From Ophiothrix spiculata (lineage: Eukaryota; Echinodermata; Ophiuroidea; Amphilepidida; Ophiotrichidae), in assembly GCA_000969725.1 (NCBI GenBank), contig JXSR01S074604.1: DNA of 24,630 nucleotides; one strand, 5' to 3'. The notes below the pieces were generated by a model. It saw only the letters and a program-made list of their open reading frames with translations. It was not told where the DNA came from and ran no database searches. A program made the position numbers and the translations under genes. Position 1 is the stretch's first letter, and the number at the start of each line of letters is the position of its first letter. Shown piece after piece: positions 1 to 8,904 of the stretch.

Positions 1-235
1 GTAAGCAACTATGATGTGATTTTGTTATCCTAGTATACAAGGCTTTGGTTGTATATTTATTTTTATTCTGATGCAAAATGTGTCTGGATTTAACATTTTG
101 AGCTCTATTCTCTTGTGACATATCGCTTGTTTACTTGATTTTCTGTTATGGTAATATTTCATGTATGCTACTGTGAATGTTGTACATACCAGAATATTGA
201 AGTTCATATTTATGTCTGGCACCAATTTTGGTTTA
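1..235. repeat. Partial copy of the 14-17 kb array body, left module
   Basis: This stretch matches 14351-14560, 15967-16180 and 16984-17200, sharing for example GGCTTTGG, TGTCTGGATTTA and CTCTTGTGACA/CTCTGGTGACA in the same order and spacing. It is cut by the window edge and fades after about position 235. It carries no plausible open frame. It marks the left module as related to the tandem array 14-17 kb downstream. Confidence 0.75.
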
Positions 236-655
236 AGAACTGTTTAATTGTGGGTGCATACATGTCATTGCTGACTCTGAAAGGTTAAGGTACAAAAGGA
301 GGGTCAAGGCACAAAATCATGAAAGTTGATTTATCAATCAGGAATGCCAGTTTTCTGCATTTTTGCAGAATTTTGCAATTTTCTCTCACTTTCTGTAAAA
401 ATATACAGTGTTTATGCTATCTATAGCATATTTGGTAAATTTTCTTGCAATTATTACACTCATCAATTAACATCACTGATCAATGACATTTCCTTTAAAC
501 ATCATCACTGTGGCTCTTTTTGATGACAAAATAATTTGATTAATTATATTATTTAAAAAAATTGTGCCCTACAGCCAGTCTATGCCTATAAACTTTTTTG
601 GCTTGAAATGAACCAATGTGACTTTTTCCCCTTCAGTACAAATGCAATAATTGCA
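236..655. other. AT-rich DNA, no recognisable feature
   Basis: I see no gene, inverted repeat or splice-bounded open frame here. A 65-codon frame at 326-523 starts at an ordinary ATG and has no recognisable composition or motif, so I treat it as chance. Confidence 0.5.
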
Positions 656-2300
656 AATGTAAGACACATCCTAGAGAGGCACACATTTATTTTGACAAGG
701 AATCTTTTATTCAATATCATACTCAATGCACATGTGTGATTCTTACTCAAATCTCATAAATAATGTTTTCTCTCAAAACCTTTGCATGTTATTTTGACAT
801 TTAAGCTTGTGTAGCTTTAGATTTGAATACCTGTCCTTGAACTGATGTGATTTTCTGTTTTGATTTTGCAGAAGGAATCAATTCTTATGTGACATTTGTA
901 GTTATCTAATGTTATCTAATGGGATTGCTCATAATTTATAATTTCGTAAGTCAACATTTCTTATTTTATCTTGTCCTACTGCAATTTGAGTATTATGAAG
1001 ATTTTCGTTTTCTTGAGGTTTAATCTAAAATTTGTCAAATCAAAAATGAATAAAATGTGTGGTATGTAGATTGACAAATCATTTTCGTTTGTAACACTTT
1101 GTTTTCTGCATCTCAATGTGTACGTGCCAGGTTTTATGTAATATTGAGTAGAACTGACAGTATAGTAAACAGTCTCGTATTCGTAGAAAAATTCTAACAC
1201 ACACTATTAAATTACCAATTAGCCGATTAAGTATGGCTATCTGTCATCTGTATTAAAGCTGACATGGTATGTGTGTGGGAGTCATTTAATTTCTCTCATG
1301 ATATATAGTAACACTTATAGGACAATTGATATCATTCATAGGGGCCTAGTGTTTGAATGTTTCTGTCATATTCTTATTTTTTAAGTTTGCCTAAAGTTTT
1401 TCAAATGTTTGTTTGTTTTTTCTCTTTTATGATATGATACTCTTAGTTTTTAAGCTTGTTTGGCATTTGTTAGAACAATATACTTTCTTTCTACAAAAAA
1501 ATGATTTTACTAAAGGTAATTAAGATAATTAACTTAAGAGATAACAAATTAATTACACATTATTTACTTCTGAACCCAATACAGCATGTTTTTTGTGAAT
1601 GAATATGTGTTTATGTAGTAAGTTGTGTTTTGATCCTGGTGTTAAACATGGAATCACTCATTCTGAAATCTGAAATTCTGAAACTGATAATGAATGGGAA
1701 ATAAATTAATCAACAAAAACTTTATACATGTAATATCAGAAAAAGAACTTTACATAAATATGTCTTCCTGTGGTACACTTTCCATGCAATACTTTTATCA
1801 AATATAATGGTCATGAGTCAGGAGAAATTTGATGCCAATATATAACATTTATAGTATAAAATTAGTCTTTGCTGTAACTATTCTCCTAAAGGTCTACCAA
1901 AATATACGATGTATTTTCTTACACATGTTTCATGTATGCTTTTAGTTTTAATAGGCAGAATGTAATAAGATACCCGAGGCTTTTATGAAATGGTCTTGTG
2001 CTGTTTGCCATGTAACGTACTGAATAGTCTAGCTTTGTATGTTTCTATTGATATTGTAGCTTTATGGACATTCTGCTTCTAGGCTATGATCGTCTAGACT
2101 ATGAATGAAATAGATCCTTCCAAGTTCTCCCACAAGTCTCTTGATGTTATATTATTGATGAATATTTTAAAAGTTTGCAATGTTTTAAGGGTCTGTAGGT
2201 GTTGATATTCTATCAGGCAGTAGTTTGGTAAAAATATCAATTCTTTAGGGGTGATTTAATCAGTTTAATGACATGACATAGATCTTATGTGCAGCTGATA
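656..2300. repeat. Left copy of a long duplicated module
   Basis: This region is collinear with 17811-19900. Shared blocks in order are: TTTTGACAAGGAATC with CACATGTGTGATTCTTACT (680-745 vs 17834-17890); AGTATGGCTATCTGTCA (1231 vs 18349); TTTTTAAGCTTGT (1448 vs 18549); TAATAGGCAGAATGTAATAAGATACC (1950s) vs TAATAGACAAAAATGTAATAAAATACC (19540s); and CAGTTTAATGACATGACATAGATCTTAT (about 2260 vs 19870 and 20460). Similarity is clear but gapped, so the duplication is old. No open frame is conserved between copies. It is probably intron or intergenic DNA carried along with a duplicated locus or exon cluster. Confidence 0.75.
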
Positions 2301-2466
2301 ATAATAAACTAGAATTTATAAAGCACTTTTTCTAGAGATGTAAAGTGCAATTTTAAAAACAAACTATTAACTTAAAGCAAATGTGACATCCATCAAATCC
2401 AGCAGCTTGGTAAAGAGATCAGACTGGTTTCGGCAAATGTCATACTATGTTCCTGTAACATTTCAG

Positions 2467-2534
2467 CCATGTTGATTCCTTATGTCCTTGAATTCATAAA
2501 AACATTTTGGCACCCACAATGCCTTGATTACAAG
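2467..2534 (+). CDS. Candidate internal exon, copy a, of an unknown protein
   Basis: A 68-bp segment is bordered by AACATTTCAG on the left and GTACTG on the right, which are consensus splice acceptor and donor dinucleotides. Read with two leading bases it is open for 22 codons (starting MLIPYVLEFI, ending CLDYK) and ends in phase 0. The same cassette recurs at 2654-2718 (broken) and 22447-22514 (intact). Upstream of the AG, copy a no longer aligns well with the others, while the 68 bp still match at close to 88 percent, so similarity seems to begin at the splice site. I do not recognise the protein. It could be an exon of a duplicated gene, an alternative exon, or a chance open segment of a repeat. 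Confidence 0.35.
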
Positions 2535-2653
2535 GTACTGCAGATGTAAGGTTGGCATATTTTATGTCTCATATAGTGTATTAATATAGAATTTATACAT
2601 CAGTGTAATGTACTTGACAGTGAATATCATTTCATATCCATATAGCCCTTCAG

Positions 2654-2718
2654 CCATGTTGATTCCTTATGTGCTTGAATTCATGAACACATTGGGGCAC
2701 CCATAATGCTTTGATTAC
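2654..2718 (+). pseudogene. Broken copy b of the 68-bp exon-like cassette
   Basis: This matches copies a (2467-2534) and c (22447-22514), with the acceptor CCCTTCAG retained. It has an in-frame TAA at the codon after HP, and the AAGGTAC around the donor is deleted, so the sequence jumps from GATTAC to TGCAG. It cannot serve as a coding exon as it stands. The flanks upstream (ATATAGAATTTATACATCAG, ACTTGACAGTGAATATCATTTC) closely match those of copy c. Confidence 0.5.
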
Positions 2719-2745
2719 TGCAGACATAGGTTTGGTTATTTTATT

Positions 2746-3679
2746 TTGAGGGATGCATGTTAAAAGGGTTTTTTGTTGTTTTGTTTTTTTAGGTTTTCAG
2801 GAGATTTTTTGCTTTTTTTTCCTTACATCGAGAGACAAGAAAAGGAAAACAAATAGTGACCTAAAACGGTAATAAAAAAGATTTCCACGTAGCGCATAAC
2901 CTTTTTAACTAAAAAAAGGGGGAAAAAATTCGTAGCACTTAGGGTTTTTTTGGGCTAAGGAACCTGAGACAGAGTTCTTTTTTTTTGGCCCTACATATAC
3001 GTCAATATGAATAGTGGCATAGTCATGGACTGAAGAGTAAACAGCTTGCTCTCTGGGCAGACTAGATTCTGAAGGAAAGTGGGGAAAATGAACAAACAGC
3101 AATAGTTTTTGGAGAGATTCAAGAGGAATGCGAAAGGAAAGATGAAATTTAGAAAAACAAAGTTGAAAATTGTGACCAAAGTTAACCACCTACTCTTCCG
3201 AAATAGTCAGTTTTGGTTATGCTACTAAATATAAAGAAACTTCTAGTGCCTAATCATTATTTTTTTTCATATGAAGTACTATATCCACTATTATGATTCA
3301 TTTATCTAAGTACTAAAAATATATAGCTTTAAAATGACACCTTGCTTTTAGTAATTGGATGTTCAATTGCAAAGTTACATCCAAATTGGTAAAAGGCAAC
3401 AGGCTGATTCAGAAAACTATAGTTCTGAGAAAATCAAGTTTAAAGTTTCTGTACTGGTAAAATTTGAATTGAGAAAGTATTTTTATCTTGTTTTTTTAAC
3501 AAATTAATATTATGTTTTGGATGTTGGAACCTAATTAATATGATAGAGTACACTTCAAAGGTAACGTTTCTGATGAAATTAAAAATTCGACCTTGGATGT
3601 AATTGTTGACTATGCTCAGCTTCAGTGGCCCGTATCTCGTAATTTACTATGCCGGTATTAAGGTACCTTTCGACATGAT
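2746..3679. other. Segment absent from the right module; homopolymer-rich
   Basis: In the right module, sequence equivalent to 2745 continues almost directly into sequence equivalent to about 3690, so this segment is either inserted here or lost there. It contains long T runs (2768-2820), an A7G5 run near 2914 and a T9 run near 2980. A 94-codon minus-strand frame at 2905-3189 is low-complexity (F/S/K-rich) and shows no motif. I find no clear terminal repeats that would define it as one transposon. Confidence 0.45.
3620..3662 (+). other. Weak exon-like segment
   Basis: The segment lies between GCTCAG and GTACCT and is open in one frame as FSGPYLVIYYAGIK after one leading base, a hydrophobic stretch that could be a membrane helix. 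The upstream polypyrimidine tract is poor. The phase does not fit directly after the exon-like cassette at 2467-2534, because joining them gives a stop. It is not seen in the right module. I list it only because it is splice-bounded and open. Confidence 0.12.
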
Positions 3680-3960
3680 GGGTCAACATGTTTTTTCTTA
3701 TAATTTTATAAATTTTGCATTAATGAAAGACAGCAAAATATGTCATTTAGCATTGTTTTTATTTCTTTTCTTTTCCATTACATGTTCCCTGTTGCTGTTG
3801 ATTTGGATTTCATTTAAAGGTAAGATTTTTCCATCATATATTGTAAAAGATAAGGGTATTCCTGTTTCTTATGTATGGTAAGCGGTAATAAAAATAATTT
3901 TAGGTTGATAACTTTTACTTACTTATCTTTAGATTCGATCAACATTTAATCAATTTTAAT
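3680..3960. repeat. Module segment matching 22600-22850
   Basis: CATGTTCCCTGTTGCTGTTG, GGATTTCATTTAAAGGTAAG, TTGTAAAAGATAAGGGTATT and GTTGATAACTTTTACTTA align with CATGTTCAACTTGATTTTGG, TTGATTTCTCTTTATAGGTAAG, TATTAAAGATAAAGGTATTT and AGTTATTAACTTTTGAA at 22629-22765. The best-kept feature is the acceptor-like tract directly abutting GTAAG at 3819/3820. The open frame here (part of 3603-3881) is not kept in the right copy, which has a stop, so coding is unlikely. Confidence 0.6.
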
Positions 3961-4031
3961 CTTAAAATTGTACCCATCAATGTCCAGTCTGATTTATTTT
4001 ACAACTTTAGGGAAAAAAACATTTTTGCTAA

Positions 4032-4397
4032 GTACAGGCAGACTGAAATTATTGATATAGTTCTCAAATACAAATATTGGTACTCACAGAAATATTTCAA
4101 CGTCCTATCAGGAGTCTTGGTCACTCCACACTGATGTTATTGTGAGGTGTTTCTAGATCCTAGCATCCTTAGTCCGGCTAGATGACGTCATAGCCGAACG
4201 TAAAGGATGCTGCTTGATGATCTGGTCGTAGACTGGATCAAGTTTGTATGCCCCCTCGTCTTTGTTCATAGTTCTTTTGCCTCTACGTTGAAATATTTCT
4301 GTGAGTACCAGTATTTGTATTTGTATTTGAGAACTATATCAATAATTTGAACTATGAACAATCCTGATGAATCTTTTTCAAGTGTACAGGCAGACTG
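4032..4397 (+). mobile_element. Foldback element with 14-bp target duplication and one-sided tail
   Basis: The flanks are perfect direct repeats GTACAGGCAGACTG at 4032-4045 and 4384-4397. Between them lie a left arm (4046-4103), a 181-bp centre, a right arm (4285-4348) that is the near-perfect inverse of the left, and a 35-bp tail (4349-4383) containing CCTGATGAAT. The right arm has one extra TATTTG unit. The centre holds a strong hairpin at 4163-4210. A long, non-fixed-sequence target duplication plus inverted arms plus a short one-sided extension is the layout described for Penelope-like retroelements with inverted pseudo-LTRs. No reverse transcriptase or GIY-YIG endonuclease reading frame is present, so it would be non-autonomous. 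The element at 19038-19434 has the same plan in opposite orientation. The class assignment is inference. Confidence 0.7.
4163..4210. repeat. Hairpin with TGACGTCA apex inside the foldback
   Basis: GCATCCTT (4163-4170) pairs with AAGGATGC (4203-4210), and CGGCTA (4175-4180) pairs with TAGCCG (4191-4196). They enclose the loop GATGACGTCA, whose core TGACGTCA is itself palindromic and matches the CREB/ATF consensus. The second foldback carries a comparable apex (GATGACGTCA and ACGTCATC at 19221-19254). Confidence 0.75.
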
Positions 4398-6321
4398 TAA
4401 GAAAGTATAAAATGTAGATTGCCTGGCATTTGTCTTTATCCTTTGCTCCAAATAAACTGTCTGTTATGTTTTTCTTTAAAGATAGACCATTTTCTTTAAA
4501 GAAAAAATGTTGTAGACAGTTTTTGTTAGATATATCATTATTTAAAGATAGATCATATTGGATATGTGCATTGAGCACAAAATGATCCTGTTTTTATGAC
4601 GTAAAGCATGAAGATCATTCCTTGACATTTCTCTTAACGATGTTGCATGATATGGTCATGAAAGGGGGGATGATGTACATTGTATCAGATATTTCCTGTG
4701 AAATCCATTATTTTGCCTTCCAATTGACATTTAAGATGCTATTGACTATATAATTTATGGACCAAGAGTTCTGGCAACTACAATAATAAGTGTAATGATT
4801 TTAATTCTTATGGAAAAGATGATTTGCTATGTCAACTTATGATAATTGCTTTGTTTGCATAGAAAAATGAGTTATGAATCAATTATGGGTTTTCTTTTGA
4901 ATTTATTAATTTTAAAACAAAATGATTTATTGCAGTTAATCAAACTATGAATAAAAATTATGTTACCCTCTTTCCCAGATAAAAGCACTTTATATAGTTG
5001 TCAAGTATTTAATTATCCTAAAATTATCTTTTGTGAGTGTTTTAAAAGTCATTAAACACAGGAAGTGAAGTGCAATATGATCAAAGTAGAGAGTAGAGTT
5101 TATTATAAAGTTAATTTCACTACAAGTAGAACTATTTATATACAATTTTAAATATATAAAACATAGTTAAGTAATGTGAAATCATGATCAGCTACATGTC
5201 ATGTTAATTATGAGAGTAATTATGCAATTAAATGTTCTTGTATAGTCATCTAATTTATAGTTATAAGAACAAAACAGATTCTTTATTAATTGAAGAAGGT
5301 TAAGCTTAATTGTGATTAAATTAGAAGCTTTTTGGGGTAAAAGGAAGATAAAAGTATGGTTAATCTGGTTCCAATTAGGAAGTTAAAAAGGCACACAAAG
5401 CATGTCTAGAATTTAATTCCTTTACAAGTATAATGATCAATTAAAGCGTCTTGTAAGCTCAGTGCATAATCATACTCAATGCCGTACATATGAATAATCA
5501 CTCTCTACTGAAAACCAATTTGCTGTCGGAAAGTGAGAGGTAAAACTGACGGATCTCAGAAAAATCAAATTCTGGCAGCTTCAAAAGGATTCTGTCTGTT
5601 GCAATCAACCCCTTATCTAATAATGTTCTTGTGCATTTATTGTAACTGAATCTGTAGAGAAACTTAATTGATTAAACTTTGCATGCCTATGTGCCATATC
5701 ATGATTATATCAAAGTCACAAGTTCTGATTAAGCTTCACCAGTTTTGGGTGCGTTAATGGAGTCTATGTGAGATGGTGGAATTGATTAAGCTTAACTTTT
5801 CTGCATTTGTTGATTGATTCTCGTGTGTTTCACCATCACTTACATTTAGCAGTGCTGTAAGTACTTATGTATACATACGAACATATAATCAGCATTTCCA
5901 AAAAGTTTGAAGTGTCCTCTGAAACAAACAGATAAGTAGAATATAGGAAAACACTTGGAATCAATGAGATTGATATGTAGTAAATGGAGCTTCAAAAGCC
6001 TCTTGCAATATGTAAAAAACTTTAGCCTCCATAATATATTATTTTAGAAACTATTCCAAAGAGAGGACCCGGAAACAAATTACTGCTTTATTTACATTTA
6101 TTATATTTATTTATTTTATTTTATTTACATGATGACACATTGGTTGACACATGCAAACCCAAGTTTTTAAAACTGTCCATTTTGCATTATAGTGTTTTAT
6201 AAAGTTCACAAACTGAACATAAGATCTTTCCAAATTGAGAATTTTAAATAGAAAGAGACAATGCCTATTTCAACTAGTAAAATTTTAGATATTGCAAATG
6301 TAACTGATTTGGACATGGAAA
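4398..6321. other. Unique AT-rich DNA without a gene
   Basis: I find no splice-bounded open frame and no copy elsewhere in the window. Short internal repeats of TTCTTTAAAGA type occur at 4470-4570. From about 5040 to 5840 the sequence is rich in TAATTA/TTAATT cores, including AATTATGCAATTAAATG near 5218. It also has repeated GATTAAGCTT-type motifs (GGTTAAGCTTAATTG near 5300, CTGATTAAGCTTCACC near 5730, AATTGATTAAGCTTAAC near 5780). A regulatory role is only a possibility. Confidence 0.5.
6086..6130. repeat. TTTA-rich low-complexity tract
   Basis: Imperfect TTTA/TTTATT repeats run through this stretch, ending in TTTATTTACATGATG. It is simple-sequence DNA. Confidence 0.7.
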
Positions 6322-6324
6322 TTA

Positions 6325-6668
6325 GGGAAGACGTCACAACGTTCCTGCAATGCATTGCAGAAAACTGGAGTTCAAACCCGCAATGTGTTCAGGATTTCAA
6401 GTCTTTGAATTACGGTTTTGAAAAATAAAATATCTGCTTAAAATAATTCAATGATGATGATTTGGAATGTTTATGCAGCCAAATGTTTCATTGTACTTTG
6501 TACTTTCTATTGACATTTCAAAACATTACTTCAGTTTGCTTCATGTAAGTCTAAGCAAAATTTAAATTCCTCAATTGCAGGTTTCAATTGAAAATATTTC
6601 GGAAATAACATTACGGCTGTCATTGCGGTTTTCTGCAATAAGTTCCGGGGATGTTGTGACGTGTCGCC
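6325..6668. mobile_element. PIF/Harbinger-type MITE, 344 bp
   Basis: The element is flanked on both sides by TTA (6322-6324 and 6669-6671). The termini GGGAAGACGTCACAAC and GGCGACACGTCACAAC (right end read inward) form imperfect inverted repeats. A second inverted pair lies further in: TGCAGAAAAC on the left and GTTTTCTGCA on the right (about 6356-6365 and 6628-6637). The three-base TTA/TAA duplication and G-rich ends are typical of the PIF/Harbinger superfamily. There is no transposase frame, so it would depend on one elsewhere. Confidence 0.75.
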
Positions 6669-6671
6669 TTA

Positions 6672-7339
6672 TTAATCATAAACCTATTGCTGAAGAATAT
6701 CTTGTTCTTTATGCTTTTAAATCGACAAAATGTAAATTTTAACATAAATCTTGCTATCAACACCTTTTTATGTTACACCATATACAAAATATTTCAGTTT
6801 ATAAACAACAATACTCCCAAGACGTCATATCATTTCTGGACTCTCAAATTTGCCTCCAATATTGACTGCTACGTATTGATATCATTTGTTATATACACCC
6901 AGGGGAGTCTTGTTAATATAGACAGAACACACTTAGTCTAGGATCTTGGGATATTTGAATTTGTGTATCATAACTTCTCAATCATTATCAATTAGCTATG
7001 GTGCAGAAATTACAACCTCGGCTATCATTGCTATAATGCCCAATTATTCTAAATGTTTTGTCTGAAGATAACGTATTATTTTTATTTACAAAAATGCATT
7101 ATGAACTTCAGGAACAGGGATAATTACCTTCTGTATATCCATATGCAATGGAAAAAATTTTAGTGTGTCTGTATTTTCAACACACATCTTTCCCTTTCTC
7201 CACAAATACACATCCAATTTCCTATAGCTTACCCTCTTAGGCCCTGAATCCATAGGCTGTTCCCATATGGCATATGGCGTGTGCCCTTGTTTTGTTTTTC
7301 TATTGTTTGTAATTGTGCGGTGCTACTCAGACAATAAAC
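6672..7339. other. Spacer between two MITEs, no gene seen
   Basis: An 84-codon frame at 6687-6941 is of ordinary AT-rich composition with no motif. ACTCCCAAGACGTCATATCATT (6813 onward) and TGATATCATTTG with AGGGGAGTC (about 6876-6909) form a weak inverted pair that could be an old element, but I could not define its ends. Confidence 0.4.
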
Positions 7340-7342
7340 TTA

Positions 7343-7667
7343 GGCTTGGCGTCCAAAGACATTCGCTCGGTGGAGTGACATTCACTCTTGATATTCGCTC
7401 TGACTTATTCACTAAAACGGAGAGCGAATGTCGCTCTCATTGAGCGAACATCATTTCAATCGATGAAAGCGAATGTCACTCGCGCATGGTGTATTGGTAT
7501 GATTATTGAATGAACAAACACAATAATATTCAGAGCGAACTTCACTCCAAAGTGTAGTGAATGTCGTGAAATTTGTTAAGCGAATGTCGCTTCAAGTTGG
7601 ATCGAAGTTTGCTTGGTAGGGCGAGCGAATGTCACTCGGGCGAGCGAATGTCTTTGGACGCCAAGCC
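7343..7667. mobile_element. PIF/Harbinger-type MITE with arrayed 9-bp motif, 325 bp
   Basis: The flanks are TTA on both sides (7340-7342 and 7668-7670). Perfect 27-bp terminal inverted repeats at 7343-7369 and 7641-7667 begin GGCTTGGCGTCCAAAG, and similarity continues imperfectly inward through GAGTGACATTC. The interior holds about 11 exact or one- to two-mismatch copies of GCGAATGTC: inverse orientation near 7359, 7377 and 7390, and forward near 7424, 7444, 7469, 7534, 7557, 7580, 7624 and 7644. There is no transposase. Perfect TIRs imply recent insertion compared with the other elements in the window. Confidence 0.88.
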
Positions 7668-7670
7668 TTA

Positions 7671-8735
7671 CAGCGGATGTTTCCTATGACCTGCCAGTAC
7701 CAAGAATGAACATGTTGTTCTAGCTGGTTGCTGTTGGTCTGAACAATGGCAATGTCCATTTTGAATTTTACAACTCTTACCAGTGTTGCTTCATTGAAGT
7801 GGATCTGTTAGTACTTTACAGCGGCTATTCCTTTGGAGAATAAGAATGAGTACTTTGCAGCACCAGTGGAGCTTCTATTGTAGTAGTGATGTAAGAGAGT
7901 GTAGTGCTACAGATGTTAGTGGTTTTGTGTGTAGGGTAGTGGGTAGCTTTGCTTATATTGCAAATGATAGCAATGTTGTTCTAATTGAATCACACAATTT
8001 GAAAATGGCTCATATACATTTGTTTGGATATGACACAGTAGTCTGTAATTTAATAATGTTGTGTACATATCCATGATTTATACAAGAACTCAAATGCAAG
8101 CACACTTTACCATCCCACTAGATCTAAAAAAACTACAAAAATAAATAAGTTAATGCATATAAAAATAGGATCACACATTTTCATTACAATGCTCCTTACC
8201 ATCCTTTGCCTATTATTGCCCCTCAGATGTCATTACAAAGTTCCAAGTGTCTGCAATTTGTTTTCCCACACAAACCCAAGAGAATCGTCTTAATTTATAG
8301 AGAAAGCACACTGTCTACAATGTTGTCAAAGCCCATCCAGTATCTCTATCACACTAATTGATTAGCTAGTAATGTGAGATGTAGTAACTCCCCTTTGTTT
8401 GGATACTTGCCAAATTTATCACCTAAGCTGGTCTCATATTTGCTAATCTTTTGCCGGAATTTCTTAGGGCATATTTGATAATATCTGAGAGGTGTTTTAG
8501 TATAGTAACTATAGTTATATGAAGTTTAATCAGTTATTTAGAAGTCAGATTTGTATGCCAAATATGGAAAATATATAATGTCAAAAGTTACAAATTCTTG
8601 TAAACATCAGTTGAAAAGTAGAAGCCTTAATGGAAAAGAATGGCATTTCATTGAGAAAGTTTATTAGATGACAAAAGAAATCAAATCTTTGCTTTCGATA
8701 TATGACCGAATTAACCCTAACGGTCCCCAGTACTA
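7671..8735. other. No clear gene; contains one possible terminal exon
   Basis: Apart from the candidate at 7822-7883, I see no structured element here. The 76-codon frame at 7846-8076 overlaps that candidate in another frame and has no recognisable domain. An AATAAATAAG string near 8140 could act as a polyadenylation signal but is also expected by chance at this base composition. Confidence 0.35.
7822..7883 (+). CDS. Possible 3' terminal exon, unknown protein
   Basis: GTACTTTACAG provides an acceptor. After two leading bases the frame is open for 19 codons (AIPLENKNEYFAAPVELLL) and then reaches TAG. The residue composition looks more protein-like than the surrounding AT-rich frames, and AATAAA-like strings follow about 260 bp later. 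It has no second copy and no recognisable family, and a short open run after an AG is common by chance. Confidence 0.15.
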
Positions 8736-8829
8736 AAAAGTACTATTGGATGAAATCAAGAAAATAGTCTAAAAAGTCCAATAAAGTCATAGACGATATG
8801 TAGGCACCGAATCGCTGCCAGGCAGCACC

Positions 8830-8897
8830 CACCCCGTGGTTTGGTATTGCTTGACTTTGAAATGGGATGCGAGAGGTCCCGGGTTTGAGTCCCACGT
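8830..8897 (+). mobile_element. tRNA-derived SINE head
   Basis: GGTTTGAGTCC (8882-8892) matches the RNA polymerase III B box (GGTTCGANTCC) with one clear difference. About 45 bp upstream, GTGGTTTGGTATTGC resembles a diverged A box, with a tRNA-like run GCTTGACTTTGAAATGGGATGCGAGAGG between them. The body is not a functional tRNA because the acceptor stem does not close. The SINE body and tail are uncertain; similarity may extend left to about 8740 and right to about 8950. It explains the minus-strand frames at 8743-8983. Confidence 0.6.
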
Positions 8898-8904
8898 TCA
8901 AATG

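Noticed and set aside
865-930. TTTTGCAG acceptor followed by a possible exon
   Set aside because: The frame that stays open is short and the AG is not kept in the right module (TTTTGCAT), so there is no support for an exon.
2905-3189. 94-codon minus-strand frame
   Set aside because: Low-complexity composition driven by homopolymer runs, with no motif and no copy in the right module.
3603-3881. 92-codon frame with a hydrophobic stretch resembling membrane helices
   Set aside because: The matching region of the right module has a stop and no equivalent frame, and the sequence contains splice-like sites. T-rich DNA readily yields F/L-rich runs.
4366-4383. CTGATGA in the foldback tail as part of a hammerhead ribozyme
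   Set aside because: Penelope-like elements can carry hammerheads with CTGATGA and GAAA cores, but I could not find a matching GAAA segment with a plausible stem II and cleavage site here. The second element has CAGATGA instead.
4266-4578. Two minus-strand frames of 61 and 66 codons
   Set aside because: They read through the right arm and tail of the foldback and neighbouring AT-rich DNA, with no conserved residues.
7343-7667. CRISPR-like array because of the regularly recurring 9-bp motif
   Set aside because: The motif is too short, spacing is irregular, both orientations occur, and terminal inverted repeats with TTA flanks define a transposon.
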